From Palsa-360 sp963719875 (GTDB lineage: Bacteria > Acidobacteriota > Terriglobia > Acidiferrales > UBA7541): 64,000 nt of DNA. The DNA is taken from the NCBI GenBank assembly GCA_963719875.1, contig CAVRDJ010000004.1, forward strand, positions 1,054,001-1,118,000, read 5' to 3'. Below, in pieces: positions 46,701 to 55,052 of this stretch. Within the stretch, counting starts at the first letter, position 1; each line of letters starts with the position of its first letter. The notes under the pieces were generated by a model. That model had not been told where the DNA came from and did not search any database. It saw only the letters and a list, made by a program, of their open reading frames with translations. The position numbers were made by a program, and so were the translations under genes.

Positions 46701-49700
46701 GGAGTTGCACCTGAGCTTGTGTCCAAGCCAACGTCAGTGTGCGCTCGAAGGTGGAGGGCCCAGAGTACTTATCTGCGAGTTCAATCGCCTGCTCCCGGGT
46801 CTTGGCAACGATAGTGGAAAAAGCAAGGCGCGACGTGGTCCCGGGCGGAATGCGGACCGTGCGCCTCAGGCTGACCACGGGGTCAAGTACGGAGCCAACC
46901 GTATTGGAAAGCGGCCGGCCATCGTTGATCGATGCTGGGTTGCGCACGGTGTGCCCGCGCCCGATAAATCGCAAGCGGTCGGTCTCAAATTGCAGTTCAC
47001 CTACGTTTTCGCCCTCCACCGTGACTACGTGCGCGGCCCAAACAGCAGTGTCCTTATCGGACTGCATGCGGCGCGTGGCAAGCAGGGCGCCGACATTCTG
47101 GATGAATTCGGTCTGAACGAATAAGTTGGAAAACGCCGGGTGAGCCGCGTCGGCAGCCTGCGATGCCAGGCAAAGCTCTGCGTAGGATGTAACCTGAATT
47201 TCCCGGGCGCGCACGCCTGAGTTCGTGAGGGAAACGCGCCGAACTTCCGCGTCGTCTTCCGGCGACACAACGACCTCCAGAGTGGTGGTCATTGCGCGGT
47301 CGCGCCTTATGAATTCGGCGCGGTCTTCATAGAAGGTCGCCTCGTAAGCCTCGGGTTCGATGCCGGTTGGTTGGTAACCCGCAGACCAGATTTCGCCCGT
47401 CTCCACGTCCCGAAGGAAAATATAATTGCCATAATTGTCGCGTGTGAAATCCTCGCGCCATCTGGTGACAGCAATATCCCGCCAGCGGCTATAGCCCGAG
47501 CCGGCTGCGGTCAGCATCACAGCGTACCTTCCATTGGAAAGCAGATGCGTCCGCGGGATGGGACTATGGGGAGTTGTAAACCGGCGAAGAACCGGAGGAA
47601 CCAGTTCCCGGACCTGGGCGGCAGCAGATACTTCTTCTGCCCGAGGGCGTGCCACGAGCACGTCGCGCGGGGTGCGTTCCTGCAAAAGTAGTTCGGCGGC
47701 CTGCACCATGGGCTCGGCATGAAAACGGCGGCGCATTGCGCCACCGTTCGTCAGATTAGCGATTGCGACTAACATCATTCCCTGATGGTGCGCAAAGTAG
47801 CACCGCTCGACGGCGACGGTTTTGCCTTCCGGCAAGCGGGCGCTCGTATAATCGAGTGCCTCGTAAAACCCGTACGCGCCGCTCGCTCCTGCTTGCTCAA
47901 GACGGCGAAAGTTTAGCAAGGCGGCACTTGGATCAATCATTGCTGCAAGCGCAGTGGCATAGGGAGCAATGACAATATCCTCACTGAGGCCCCGCTTGAG
48001 CCCCAGTCCCGGAACACCAAAGCTGGAGTATTGATAGTTGAGGTTGAGGTCGCGTGCATTGTAAGCGGATTCCGACACTCCCCAAGGTGTGCCCCGCTCC
48101 GCACCATATTCAATTTGACGGCGCACAACCAATTCGTACGTCTGGTGCAACAAACTTCCCTCCGGGGAACGCATGACAATCGCGGGCATAAGGTATTCAA
48201 ACATTGAACCCGACCAGGAGATCAGCGCGGATCCGCGATCCACAGGTGTGAGCGCGCGGCCCAGATGAAACCAATGCGACGGCGGCACTTCCGCTTTCGC
48301 AATGGCGATAAAGCTTGTCAGGCGGGCTTCGGAGGCAAGTAAGTCATAGCAATTCTGATCCAAGCTTCCTTCAGCAACGCGATAACCGATCGAGAAAAGT
48401 TTGCGTGTATCGTCAAAAAGGAAGGTGAAATCCATCGCTTGGAACATCTGCCCAGTTGTCTGGACGACGGCGGAAAGGCGCCGCATGAGCGCGGCGGCAT
48501 CTGCAGCCGAACGCCTCAGCGCTTCGGCCAACGCATCGATCCGTGCGATCGTGTCTCGATCTTCTGGAAGGCTGTTCCTCATGCGAGCGCGTAAAACGGA
48601 AAGCTCATGGAGAGCATACTCAAATCGGTCGGGTGCATCCGTCAGCTTGGGGATGAAACGGAGGGACTGATTAATTGCCATCCACTCAGGCGATTGGTCC
48701 CGGAGATCGTTGGCGAATCTGAGAATGACTTTTGTGTCCAACCGCGCCCATGGAATCAGTATCTCTGCATCACGAATGTGGCTTTCGACGCAGGCTTTAA
48801 TCGCGTCTGCCCAGATGCGCAATTCAGGTTCAGGATCGTCTCCATGCTCCTGCGCGAGGGCTTGAGCCGTGTCAGCCACGGTCTGGGCGTGAGCCCTCCA
48901 CTCTTTGAAACGGATCGCCCAATCCAAGGCATCCACAGGCAACAATTCAACCGAGGCCATCATCTCGTCGACAGCATTGCTCAGTTGCTTCCGCGCGACT
49001 ATGAGTGCGCGTGGCGTATCAGGTGCTTTGACAAGCGCGTCACGCAGCAGCCGGCCCGTATCTTGTATGCCGGCGAGAAGATGCGGCCCGGCGAATGATT
49101 TCTCCATTAGTTCCCGGCAACTATTGCCGAGGGTCAGCAAATGGCCAGCGAGATTGCCGCTATCCACGGAGGAAACATACTTCGGCTCGAGCGGATGAAG
49201 ATCACCGGTGTCGTACCAGTTGTAGAAATGTCCGCGGAACAACTCCAGCCGGCTCATGTTCGCCAGCGTGGCTTCGAGCCGCTCGACGGATTCCAACGCG
49301 CCTAGCCATCCAAAATCCCGCGCGCAAACTGCCGAGAGAAGATAGAGCCCGATATTTGTAGGCGAGGTTCGGTGAGCGACAACGGGCTTGGGCGTTTCCT
49401 GAAAGTTGTCGGGAGGGAGCGCGTTGTCCTTAGGGGAAACAAAAATCTCAAAGAAGCGCCAAGTCCGGCGTGCAATTAGACGGAAGGCCTGTGCGTCGGC
49501 CAGCGACAACAAATTTGCTTCATGCGGCTGTGGGAGACGGCTAATCCAGAGTGCGACGGCGGGAGCCGCAACCCAAAGAACGAGGAATGGAGCCGCCACA
49601 GACCAAGCCCGGTGGTGTCCATAAACCAGAGCCACGGTTGACACCACAGCCACTACAACTCCCCCTGCCATACGCTTATAAATTCCGGGTAGTTTGGATG

Positions 49701-52530
49701 TCGCCGAAAACCTGGACTGCGCAGCTGTCACCCATTCAAGCAGATTCTTACGCGTGATAAACATTCGGCCAAGTGTGCGCAGAATCGCGTCAGTCATCAG
49801 CCAAGCCTGGTAGGACAAAAATGTAAAAGACAAGCCGACTTGTGATGAGCCGAGCGCCAGATCGTTGAGCACTCCGCGAAAATGGCTTCGCAGGGAAATG
49901 CCCTTTCGACGGGGGCTGAGTCCGATCAAGAATGGCAGGAGCGCAGGAATCGCAACGGTCGCGAAAATGAATAACGTCCATACCCGGGGTGAAGCCGGGT
50001 GCAGAAGCCATCCAGCGACGAGCGTCAAAAAAGCGGCGGGCGCAGACAAAGTGCGTCGCAAGTTGTCAAGAATCTTCCAGCGGCCGATTGTGGGAATCTT
50101 GATGCGATTCCCTTTCTCTGGCCCCGAGTGACCACGCCTGAAAAGCCAGGGCAAGAGTTGCCAGTCTCCGCGGGCCCAGCGGTGTTGGCGCGCTGCAACG
50201 GCTTCATAACTCGAGGGGAATTCTTCAAATAGCTCAATGTCTGTGGCCAGCGCGACGCGCGCAAAAATGCCTTCGAATAGGTCGTGGCTCAACAGTGCGT
50301 TCACCGGCACTTTGCCTGCCAGAGCCGCTTCAAAAGCATCAATGTCGTAAATACCTTTGCCGGTGTAGGAACCTTCTTGAAATAGATCCTGGTAAACATC
50401 CGAGACGGCCGATGAATATGGATCGATGCCGCCTGGCCCGGAAAAGACTCTTTGCGAGAGGGAGCTCGGGTGGTCAATCGGTAGTGAGGGGGTAATGCGC
50501 GGTTGTACGATCGCATAGCCTTCTACGACGCGCCCTTCTCGAGCGCTGAACCTTGGCCGATTGAGAGGATGCGCCATCGTGCCGACCAATCGTGCGGCAG
50601 CACCCTGAGGCAAGCGCGTGTCAGCGTCGAGAGTGATTACGTAGCGGACACCCGCGAGGTTGATTGGGGGGCGCCCCCCGATCGGCAAAAATGTCGTACT
50701 CGTCGATCCCCGCAAAAGTTGGTTCAGTTCATGGAGCTTCCCTCGCTTGCGCTCCCAGCCCATCCATTTGCCATCGCACTCGTTCCACACGCGCTTGCGA
50801 TGGAGGAGAAAAAAGCGTTCGCCGCCGCCGTCACCGGGGACTGGGCCATATTGTCTGTTCAGCCGAGCGATCCCGTCTATGGCAATGGCCAGTAAAGCGT
50901 CGTCGCCCGGAACAATCTCGGACGGCGCGTCCAACCAATCTGAGAGCAAGGCAAATCGAAGGTCCCCATCCGGATTTGCAAGATAGTGCACTTCCAGCTG
51001 CCTGACGAGTTCCTCAACTTCCTGCGGCGTGGCCAGCAGCGTAGGCATGACGATAATCGTTCGCAAGTGGCTCGGGATGCCGTGGCGCAGCTCCATGCGC
51101 GGAAGCCTTCGGGGCCCTAGCAAACCCATTACGACGCGGTTGACTAGCGCGATCGCCAGGTCCGAGGCTGGCACGGCGGCGAGCAAACCCATGAGCCAGA
51201 GGCCTACCGCGGCCATGCCCCCTTCGCGAACGTGCCATAGCGGTAGCGCCAGGATCATCGCAGTCAAAATCGCAATGGTGGCCAAATAACCAGGTACCGC
51301 GGTTCGGATATATAAGCGGAGCAGCCAACGCTTCCAGGAGACATGAAAGCCGAGCTCTCGCTCAAAGGCCCGGCGCCCTCGTGAAATCAAATGATAACCA
51401 GGCTCTGATTGGCGCTCCACGTTAGCCTTTTCGGAATTAGTAGGGCCTTGGTTCGGATCGGAGATCGCCTGTTTGACACGGCGGACCACATGTCTGGCAA
51501 TTTCAATTTCCGAGTGACTCGATCCGCGCGCGAGATTTTCGATGGCATGGCGGTAGTCATCTCGTGTGGAAAAATCCATGTCGGCAAAGTGGGTGTCATT
51601 CCGGAGGACTTCGTCCACGAGGCTGACGCTTTCAAAGAATTCCTGCCAGTCGAAGGCGGAAATCAAGCGCATGCTGGTGATGATGTTGCGCACCGATACG
51701 CTCATGGCTCCTTGTTGCTGGTGTTCGGCGCGGACAATTTCATCGGCGTTCGTTCCTGCGACGGCCAAACGCCGATCGAGCCACAGCAGAACGGGACCGA
51801 CCTTTGGGTCCAGATCCCGCAAGCGCTGGACCAGCTGCACCGCGAACGCCGTCTCCAATGGGGCCTTCTCAAGACGGTCGAGGGCTGGAAGGATCGCGGC
51901 TTGCCCTCCAGGACCGAGCAAGCTATCGGCCAGTGTGTCGGCTTCGCGCCGGGCTGATCTGCTGCGCACAATCCGCTCCGCAATCCTGCGCAGATTTTCC
52001 ACCAGGACAACGCGGAGTGTGATGGCCACAGCCCAGAGCTCGCCAATCGCGAGCGGTTGGATACGCTGATACGCCGCTACGAAACGGCGAAGCGCCTCTG
52101 GGTTGAATCGGCTATCCGTGTGCGCCACGAATGCCCACGCCACTCCGAATACGCGCGGATAGCCTTGCAAGTGGCCCGAAGCGAGCTTGGGTAGCTTGCG
52201 ATAGTAGCCTGCCGGCAAATCGTCCTGAATCTCGCGAAGTTGTTCGTCAACGATGTGAAAGTTATCGACGAGCCACTCCGCCGCAGGCGTAATTGCATGC
52301 TCCTCTTGAATCGCACGCGCGGTCGCCCGGTAGGAGTCCAGCAACACGCGGCCGTTCTCCTTGACTCGCGGGATTAGAGGACGGCCCCGGCTCGTTTCTT
52401 TTGTGACGTTCTGCGCCGCCGCAAGACTCTCGGCGTGTTGCTCGAGCCGTTCCAGACTGAAAAGTTCAGCGCGGATCGGCTCTTCCAGATTGGGAAGAAG
52501 AATGGTCGAAGTTTGGTTCCTATTCGTCAT
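43714..52530 (-). CDS. ndvB: Cyclic beta-1,2-glucan synthase (GT84-GH94, NdvB/ChvB type)
   Basis: The 2938-residue protein matches the NdvB/ChvB enzyme in size and order. An N-terminal helical domain is followed by membrane segments (about 395-470 and 830-1000) around a GT84 glucosyltransferase: VITLDADTRLPQGAA near 630 and RQHRWARGDWQLLPWLF near 785. A glycoamylase-like domain comes next (about 1010-1500), then carbohydrate-binding beta-sandwich regions. The C-terminal GH94 phosphorylase domain has LPLMGTGDWNDGMNRVG near 2617, the catalytic acid motif. These enzymes use UDP-glucose to make a protein-linked beta-1,2-glucan, cut it to length and cyclise it; the glucan serves osmotic adaptation in the periplasm and host interaction in rhizobia. 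It is a single-gene unit here; no NdvA/ChvA exporter gene is adjacent. Confidence 0.95.
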   Translation of the reverse strand: MTNRNQTSTILLPNLEEPIRAELFSLERLEQHAESLAAAQNVTKETSRGRPLIPRVKENGRVLLDSYRATARAIQEEHAITPAAEWLVDNFHIVDEQLREIQDDLPAGYYRKLPKLASGHLQGYPRVFGVAWAFVAHTDSRFNPEALRRFVAAYQRIQPLAIGELWAVAITLRVVLVENLRRIAERIVRSRSARREADTLADSLLGPGGQAAILPALDRLEKAPLETAFAVQLVQRLRDLDPKVGPVLLWLDRRLAVAGTNADEIVRAEHQQQGAMSVSVRNIITSMRLISAFDWQEFFESVSLVDEVLRNDTHFADMDFSTRDDYRHAIENLARGSSHSEIEIARHVVRRVKQAISDPNQGPTNSEKANVERQSEPGYHLISRGRRAFERELGFHVSWKRWLLRLYIRTAVPGYLATIAILTAMILALPLWHVREGGMAAVGLWLMGLLAAVPASDLAIALVNRVVMGLLGPRRLPRMELRHGIPSHLRTIIVMPTLLATPQEVEELVRQLEVHYLANPDGDLRFALLSDWLDAPSEIVPGDDALLAIAIDGIARLNRQYGPVPGDGGGERFFLLHRKRVWNECDGKWMGWERKRGKLHELNQLLRGSTSTTFLPIGGRPPINLAGVRYVITLDADTRLPQGAAARLVGTMAHPLNRPRFSAREGRVVEGYAIVQPRITPSLPIDHPSSLSQRVFSGPGGIDPYSSAVSDVYQDLFQEGSYTGKGIYDIDAFEAALAGKVPVNALLSHDLFEGIFARVALATDIELFEEFPSSYEAVAARQHRWARGDWQLLPWLFRRGHSGPEKGNRIKIPTIGRWKILDNLRRTLSAPAAFLTLVAGWLLHPASPRVWTLFIFATVAIPALLPFLIGLSPRRKGISLRSHFRGVLNDLALGSSQVGLSFTFLSYQAWLMTDAILRTLGRMFITRKNLLEWVTAAQSRFSATSKLPGIYKRMAGGVVVAVVSTVALVYGHHRAWSVAAPFLVLWVAAPAVALWISRLPQPHEANLLSLADAQAFRLIARRTWRFFEIFVSPKDNALPPDNFQETPKPVVAHRTSPTNIGLYLLSAVCARDFGWLGALESVERLEATLANMSRLELFRGHFYNWYDTGDLHPLEPKYVSSVDSGNLAGHLLTLGNSCRELMEKSFAGPHLLAGIQDTGRLLRDALVKAPDTPRALIVARKQLSNAVDEMMASVELLPVDALDWAIRFKEWRAHAQTVADTAQALAQEHGDDPEPELRIWADAIKACVESHIRDAEILIPWARLDTKVILRFANDLRDQSPEWMAINQSLRFIPKLTDAPDRFEYALHELSVLRARMRNSLPEDRDTIARIDALAEALRRSAADAAALMRRLSAVVQTTGQMFQAMDFTFLFDDTRKLFSIGYRVAEGSLDQNCYDLLASEARLTSFIAIAKAEVPPSHWFHLGRALTPVDRGSALISWSGSMFEYLMPAIVMRSPEGSLLHQTYELVVRRQIEYGAERGTPWGVSESAYNARDLNLNYQYSSFGVPGLGLKRGLSEDIVIAPYATALAAMIDPSAALLNFRRLEQAGASGAYGFYEALDYTSARLPEGKTVAVERCYFAHHQGMMLVAIANLTNGGAMRRRFHAEPMVQAAELLLQERTPRDVLVARPRAEEVSAAAQVRELVPPVLRRFTTPHSPIPRTHLLSNGRYAVMLTAAGSGYSRWRDIAVTRWREDFTRDNYGNYIFLRDVETGEIWSAGYQPTGIEPEAYEATFYEDRAEFIRRDRAMTTTLEVVVSPEDDAEVRRVSLTNSGVRAREIQVTSYAELCLASQAADAAHPAFSNLFVQTEFIQNVGALLATRRMQSDKDTAVWAAHVVTVEGENVGELQFETDRLRFIGRGHTVRNPASINDGRPLSNTVGSVLDPVVSLRRTVRIPPGTTSRLAFSTIVAKTREQAIELADKYSGPSTFERTLTLAWTQAQVQLHHLGIDLDEAHLFQGLANSVLYSDASLRPSSDVLIRSTLERSALWAHGISGDLPIVLVRIDETEDLEIVRQLLRAHEYWRTKQLSADLVVINEKSSSYAQELQTSLEELVRGSRLRLSPDTDNVRGSIFLLRADLISPQERALLQTVARSVLLSRRGTLSEQITRSQRAEAVAPAFPRQRRAAKRMDVPLPVRALDFFNGLGGFAEEGREYVTILGEGSRTPAPWINVIANPSFGFLVSESGSGHTWSINSHENQLTPWSNDPVTDPPGEAIYIRDEITGEVWSPTALPIRDEAASYIACHGQGYSRFHHGSHGILVELLQFVPSKDPIKISRLTLRNASGSVRQLSVTGYAEWVMGSSRGASAPYLVTELDSKTGAVFVRSLWGGEFGGRIAFADLGGRQASVTGDRTEFLGRNGTLERPAALEQGSPLSGKVGGGLDPCAALQTSIELRPGASAEVVFFLGQAENREQVRELLGRYRKANLNAILAEVTGQWDNLLSTVQITTPEPAMDMLMNRWLLYQTLASRVWARAAFYQLSGAYGFRDQLQDGMALSVAKPEITREHLLRAAARQFPEGDVQHWWHPPSGRGVRTRISDDLLWLPYTVVHFIEATGEMKVLDEIVPFLEGDVLAEGQSESYFEPRVSETRATLFEHCARALDRSLAVGSHGLPLMGTGDWNDGMNRVGEHGKGESVWLGWFLHSILWEFAKIADQRGEHKRAEAWRLHVSALKAALEREAWDDKWYRRAFFDDGTPLGSASNSECRIDSIVQSWGVMSGAAEKGRVARAMAAVDQHLVRRPEGLILIFTPPFENAQHDPGYIKGYVPGVRENGGQYTHAATWTVIAFAELGDGDKACELFRMLNPILHTSSRASVQRYKVEPYVLAGDVYAEPPHVGRGGWTWYTGSAGWLYRAGLEWILGFRVCGSMLSIDPCIPRNWPSYSVTFRYHSATYQIQVGNPAGISRGVASIVVDGTVLIDRTNIPLTDDGAQHRVLVVLG

Positions 52531-52738
52531 GGAAATCAGAGATCATGGCGCAGATGTCTGCGAGTCCTATGGCCTTTCCCCCATGGAGGATAAAGAATTT
52601 GCGGGCAAGTTGCAAAATTGTTCTCGACGTGCTTAGCGGACGGACCCGGAGGCGAGGTGCGGTATGAACTTACTGAGCTGCGTTTTTTCAGATCCAAGGT
52701 CATTAGGACGAGGAGAAAACGCAGCTCAGCAGCCGTAC

Positions 52739-53446
52739 CTATTGGTTCGAAGCCTTTTGTGATTCGTTGTGTGGCGCGTTCTTTTGCAGCACGCGGATAA
52801 GATGCTGTCCGGATTTAGGAATCGCGGCTTTGCCGCCCAGCACGATTTCCCTGGCTGTGATTTTGCGGCCATAGACATCGGCGTTGGCGTCATCATCGGG
52901 GCGAAGCGTGGAACCTTCGAGGGAAATGCCGGCAAACAGGCCGCGGGAGCGAGAATAGCTCAGGATTTCCGCGCGCAAGTAGGCGTCAGTGTCCGCGGAA
53001 GCATCACGGCCTTTGGGGCCGGCCGCGGCGGAAGCATCGGCGCCGAGTTTAACCTTGCTGTCCAGAATCGAGGACGCGCCCCTCTCGTTCATGACGAGAA
53101 GGACGAGGTCAGTGGCCTGGCCGCCGATTTGAAATCCAATGCTGCCGCCTTCGAGTGCGTACATCGCCGGAGCGCCCCAGGCGCCGTTGAAATGTTCTCC
53201 CGTCCGACAAACCATTGCCCCGCGGCCGTAGCTTCCACCGACAACGAATGCTGCCTTCAGAACGGATGGAAAAACAATAATGCACTCTGCTTTTTCCAAC
53301 AGCTCTTGCGGGATGTTGTCGGGTACATCCATGACTTCCTGCAAAACGGTTCCGGAATTTTCCAAACGTTCTTCTTCCTTGTTTGCGGCGAATACGGTTG
53401 TCGCGGCAAACAAAATGCAGACACCAAGAGTCAGTTGACGAAACAT
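52739..53446 (-). CDS. Secreted SYLF-domain (Ysc84-like) protein
   Basis: The 235-residue protein has a signal peptide (about 1-21, ending VFA) and a good GGAGG site before the ATG. The SYLF (Ysc84) domain covers about 35-205: IPQELLEKAECIIVFPSVLK, GAFVVGGSYGRG-like VVGGSYGRGAMVCR, GSIGFQIGGQATDLVLLVMN, DSKVKLGADASAAAGPKGRD and YSRSRGLFAGISLEGSTL. SYLF domains bind phospholipids; bacterial members are exported and often stress- or envelope-associated. The function here is not established. It opens the series of small envelope genes to the right. Confidence 0.88.
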   Translation of the reverse strand: MFRQLTLGVCILFAATTVFAANKEEERLENSGTVLQEVMDVPDNIPQELLEKAECIIVFPSVLKAAFVVGGSYGRGAMVCRTGEHFNGAWGAPAMYALEGGSIGFQIGGQATDLVLLVMNERGASSILDSKVKLGADASAAAGPKGRDASADTDAYLRAEILSYSRSRGLFAGISLEGSTLRPDDDANADVYGRKITAREIVLGGKAAIPKSGQHLIRVLQKNAPHNESQKASNQ

Positions 53447-53584
53447 CGCGAACCTCCACTATCATCTTGCTAGTTGATGAACTTCGATTAGTACCAAAAA
53501 TGTTCCTGAAGCGCTTTCGATCGTACTTTGGGCTGGGCAACAGGCTCTCTGGAATCTTTTCTCAAACATCCTCGCTCGACCTTG

Positions 53585-53809
53585 TTACGACTTTTGTCTC
53601 GCGCCGATGATGAGCAATGCCGCTCCACTCAATAAAGCCAACCCTCCGACGATCGGCGGAAGCGGGATGCGCTCCGTGTCGTCTCTTGTGGCGTGAATCG
53701 GACCCACGTCGATAACTTTTTCCTGGCGGGTATAGCTGAATCCCTGGTAGACGAGGGCGAAAATCCCTAGAACCGCAAGTAGAATTCCCAGCACAGTGAT
53801 GGATTTCAT
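53585..53809 (-). CDS. DUF3185-like small membrane protein
   Basis: The 74-residue protein has two hydrophobic segments (residues about 3-23 and 51-69) joined by a polar loop with FSYTRQEKVIDVGPIHATRDD, then the motif IPLPPIVGGLALLSGAALL. This order (QGxSYTxxEKVxDxGP, then PLPPxxGGxAL) is the pattern of the DUF3185 family, small inner-membrane proteins of unknown role. GGAG precedes the ATG. A GTCTGT dyad lies about 95 bases upstream (53902-53920). Confidence 0.8.
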   Translation of the reverse strand: MKSITVLGILLAVLGIFALVYQGFSYTRQEKVIDVGPIHATRDDTERIPLPPIVGGLALLSGAALLIIGARQKS

Positions 53810-53901
53810 TTGTTATTCTCCGCAATCCAGCGAGCCTCCTTCGGCGCCTGGATGACGCTTCCGTTCCTCCGACAACGATCCTAGACGCTGCGCACTCCCC
53901 C

Positions 53902-53920
53902 GTCTGTTCACTTGTGCACA
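53902..53920. promoter_or_regulatory. GTCTGT dyad, site 1
   Basis: GTCTGTTCACTTGTGCACA, one of four related 19-bp sites in the island; it lies about 95 bases upstream of the DUF3185 gene start. Thirteen of 19 positions are identical in all four copies. Confidence 0.55.
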
Positions 53921-53952
53921 GTCGCCCGTCCGCTGGGAGAAGTCTTCGCGGC

Positions 53953-54213
53953 TCAAGGCTTTGCGTAGGCGGCGATCAGGCGGCGGGAAAACGCGATCAT
54001 GTTGCGCGACGCGGGCCTGGCCCAGATGGCCATCTGTACGGTGGCGCTCCAGACAAGCAGCGCACCAAGGCCTACCAGGGCTAGAAAGAAGAAAGCCAAA
54101 CTAAATAAGGTCAGCGCGGCCAGAAGTTCGCGGACGTAGTAAGAGTACAGACCAAGCCCCACAATCGCAACGATCAGTCCACACGAGTAGTCTCTAATCT
54201 TAATTTCAGGCAA
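53953..54213 (-). CDS. Small two-to-three-helix membrane protein of unknown function
   Basis: The likely start is TTG 54213, after an AAGGGGA ribosome site; a longer frame from 54315 has a front half of non-coding character. The 86-residue product begins with IKIRDYSCGLIVAIVGLGLY, has a long hydrophobic centre (ALTLFSLAFFFLALVGLGALLVW) and a basic C-terminus (RRLIAAYAKP). No family was recognised. Confidence 0.55.
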   Translation of the reverse strand: MPEIKIRDYSCGLIVAIVGLGLYSYYVRELLAALTLFSLAFFFLALVGLGALLVWSATVQMAIWARPASRNMIAFSRRLIAAYAKP

Positions 54214-54355
54214 TGAATCCCCTTGTCTAATTGGACTGGAGTCAGCGATTTTGCTCAAACCTGCGGAGCAGCCTAATGCCTGGCCCCGTCTGTGGCATTC
54301 CGGACGGGGCCTCATCCTCCATCAAGCTGCATTCCGTGCCGGTGGAATGTCTTGC

Positions 54356-54637
54356 CTAGTCGTGGTCTGGATGGGCATGGCGCCAATTCCAATAATTGGA
54401 CTGCTCTCTCTTGCTTGACCTCGAGAATTCGTGGGATCTTTTGTGATTATTGCTTAAGTACACTCCCCAAGATCTGTTCTCGTGATCATCCCAGTTGTGG
54501 AAATCCTTGTGGCGGGAATCATAAACTCGGATCTGAACGCCGTCGTCGTTCGGTCCAGGAGCGGCCATGATTGCCACCGGAGCCGCAAGGGCAGCAGCCA
54601 GTAAAAGCGAACTCATGTAACGATGTGTAATGCGCAT
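54356..54637 (-). CDS. Small exported protein, HNWDDHE type
   Basis: The 93-residue product is best started at ATG 54637, placed after TTGGAGGAAT; an ATG five codons earlier overlaps that site. A signal peptide (about 1-26, ending IMA) is followed by a charged His/Asp/Trp-rich mature part: VQIRVYDSRHKDFHNWDDHE, RSWGVYLSNNHKRSHEF, and NYWNWRHAHPDHD. Similar short exported proteins are frequent in Acidobacteriota to my knowledge; the role is unknown. The His/Asp-rich composition could bind metals, which is only a guess. Confidence 0.75.
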   Translation of the reverse strand: MRITHRYMSSLLLAAALAAPVAIMAAPGPNDDGVQIRVYDSRHKDFHNWDDHENRSWGVYLSNNHKRSHEFSRSSKREQSNYWNWRHAHPDHD

Positions 54638-55052
54638 GTGATATTCCTCCAAGAGAACTCTGCGATTTCCGTGTTGGAACGGTGAGAAGTGAAGGTGAAC
54701 TTCTTGATCCTGCCTTCAGCAATGGTCCTTTGCTTCCTTATCTATCCGTTTGTAAGAGCATCATGAAGGTACGGAACGCGAGTGTCTGTGCTCTTTTGTA
54801 CGTATTCCATATGTTGTTTTTTTATTCTTTGAGGAGCGGAACGGACAAACGCGGCAGAGCTTTGGCGCGCGCCAATTTTAGAGAAGCCCAGTGCTGCGGA
54901 GGACGTGGCTGCGCGGCAGTGCTTCAGTCAGAGGACAGGTTGCTCCTGCAACCTGTCCCCCGTTAGAACGAAATCGAATGCGCTGAAGTCAGACGAGCAC
55001 ACGAGAAACCGGTTAAGGTTCTCAGGCGTTTCGCTGCGTCGCGATCCCCAAT
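54638..55052. other. Intergenic region with GTCTGT dyad site 2
   Basis: No gene supported. It lies between the small exported protein gene and the end of the OmpA-like gene. Its notable content is the dyad at 54784-54802 and an adjoining ATTCC that it shares with site 3. Confidence 0.5.
54784..54802. promoter_or_regulatory. GTCTGT dyad, site 2
   Basis: GTCTGTGCTCTTTTGTACG, followed by TATTCC as in site 3. It lies about 150 bases upstream of the small exported protein gene starting at 54637. Confidence 0.55.

Noticed and set aside
54682..54966. 94-codon plus-strand frame over dyad site 2
   Set aside because: Low-quality composition and overlap with a conserved regulatory site; no ribosome site.
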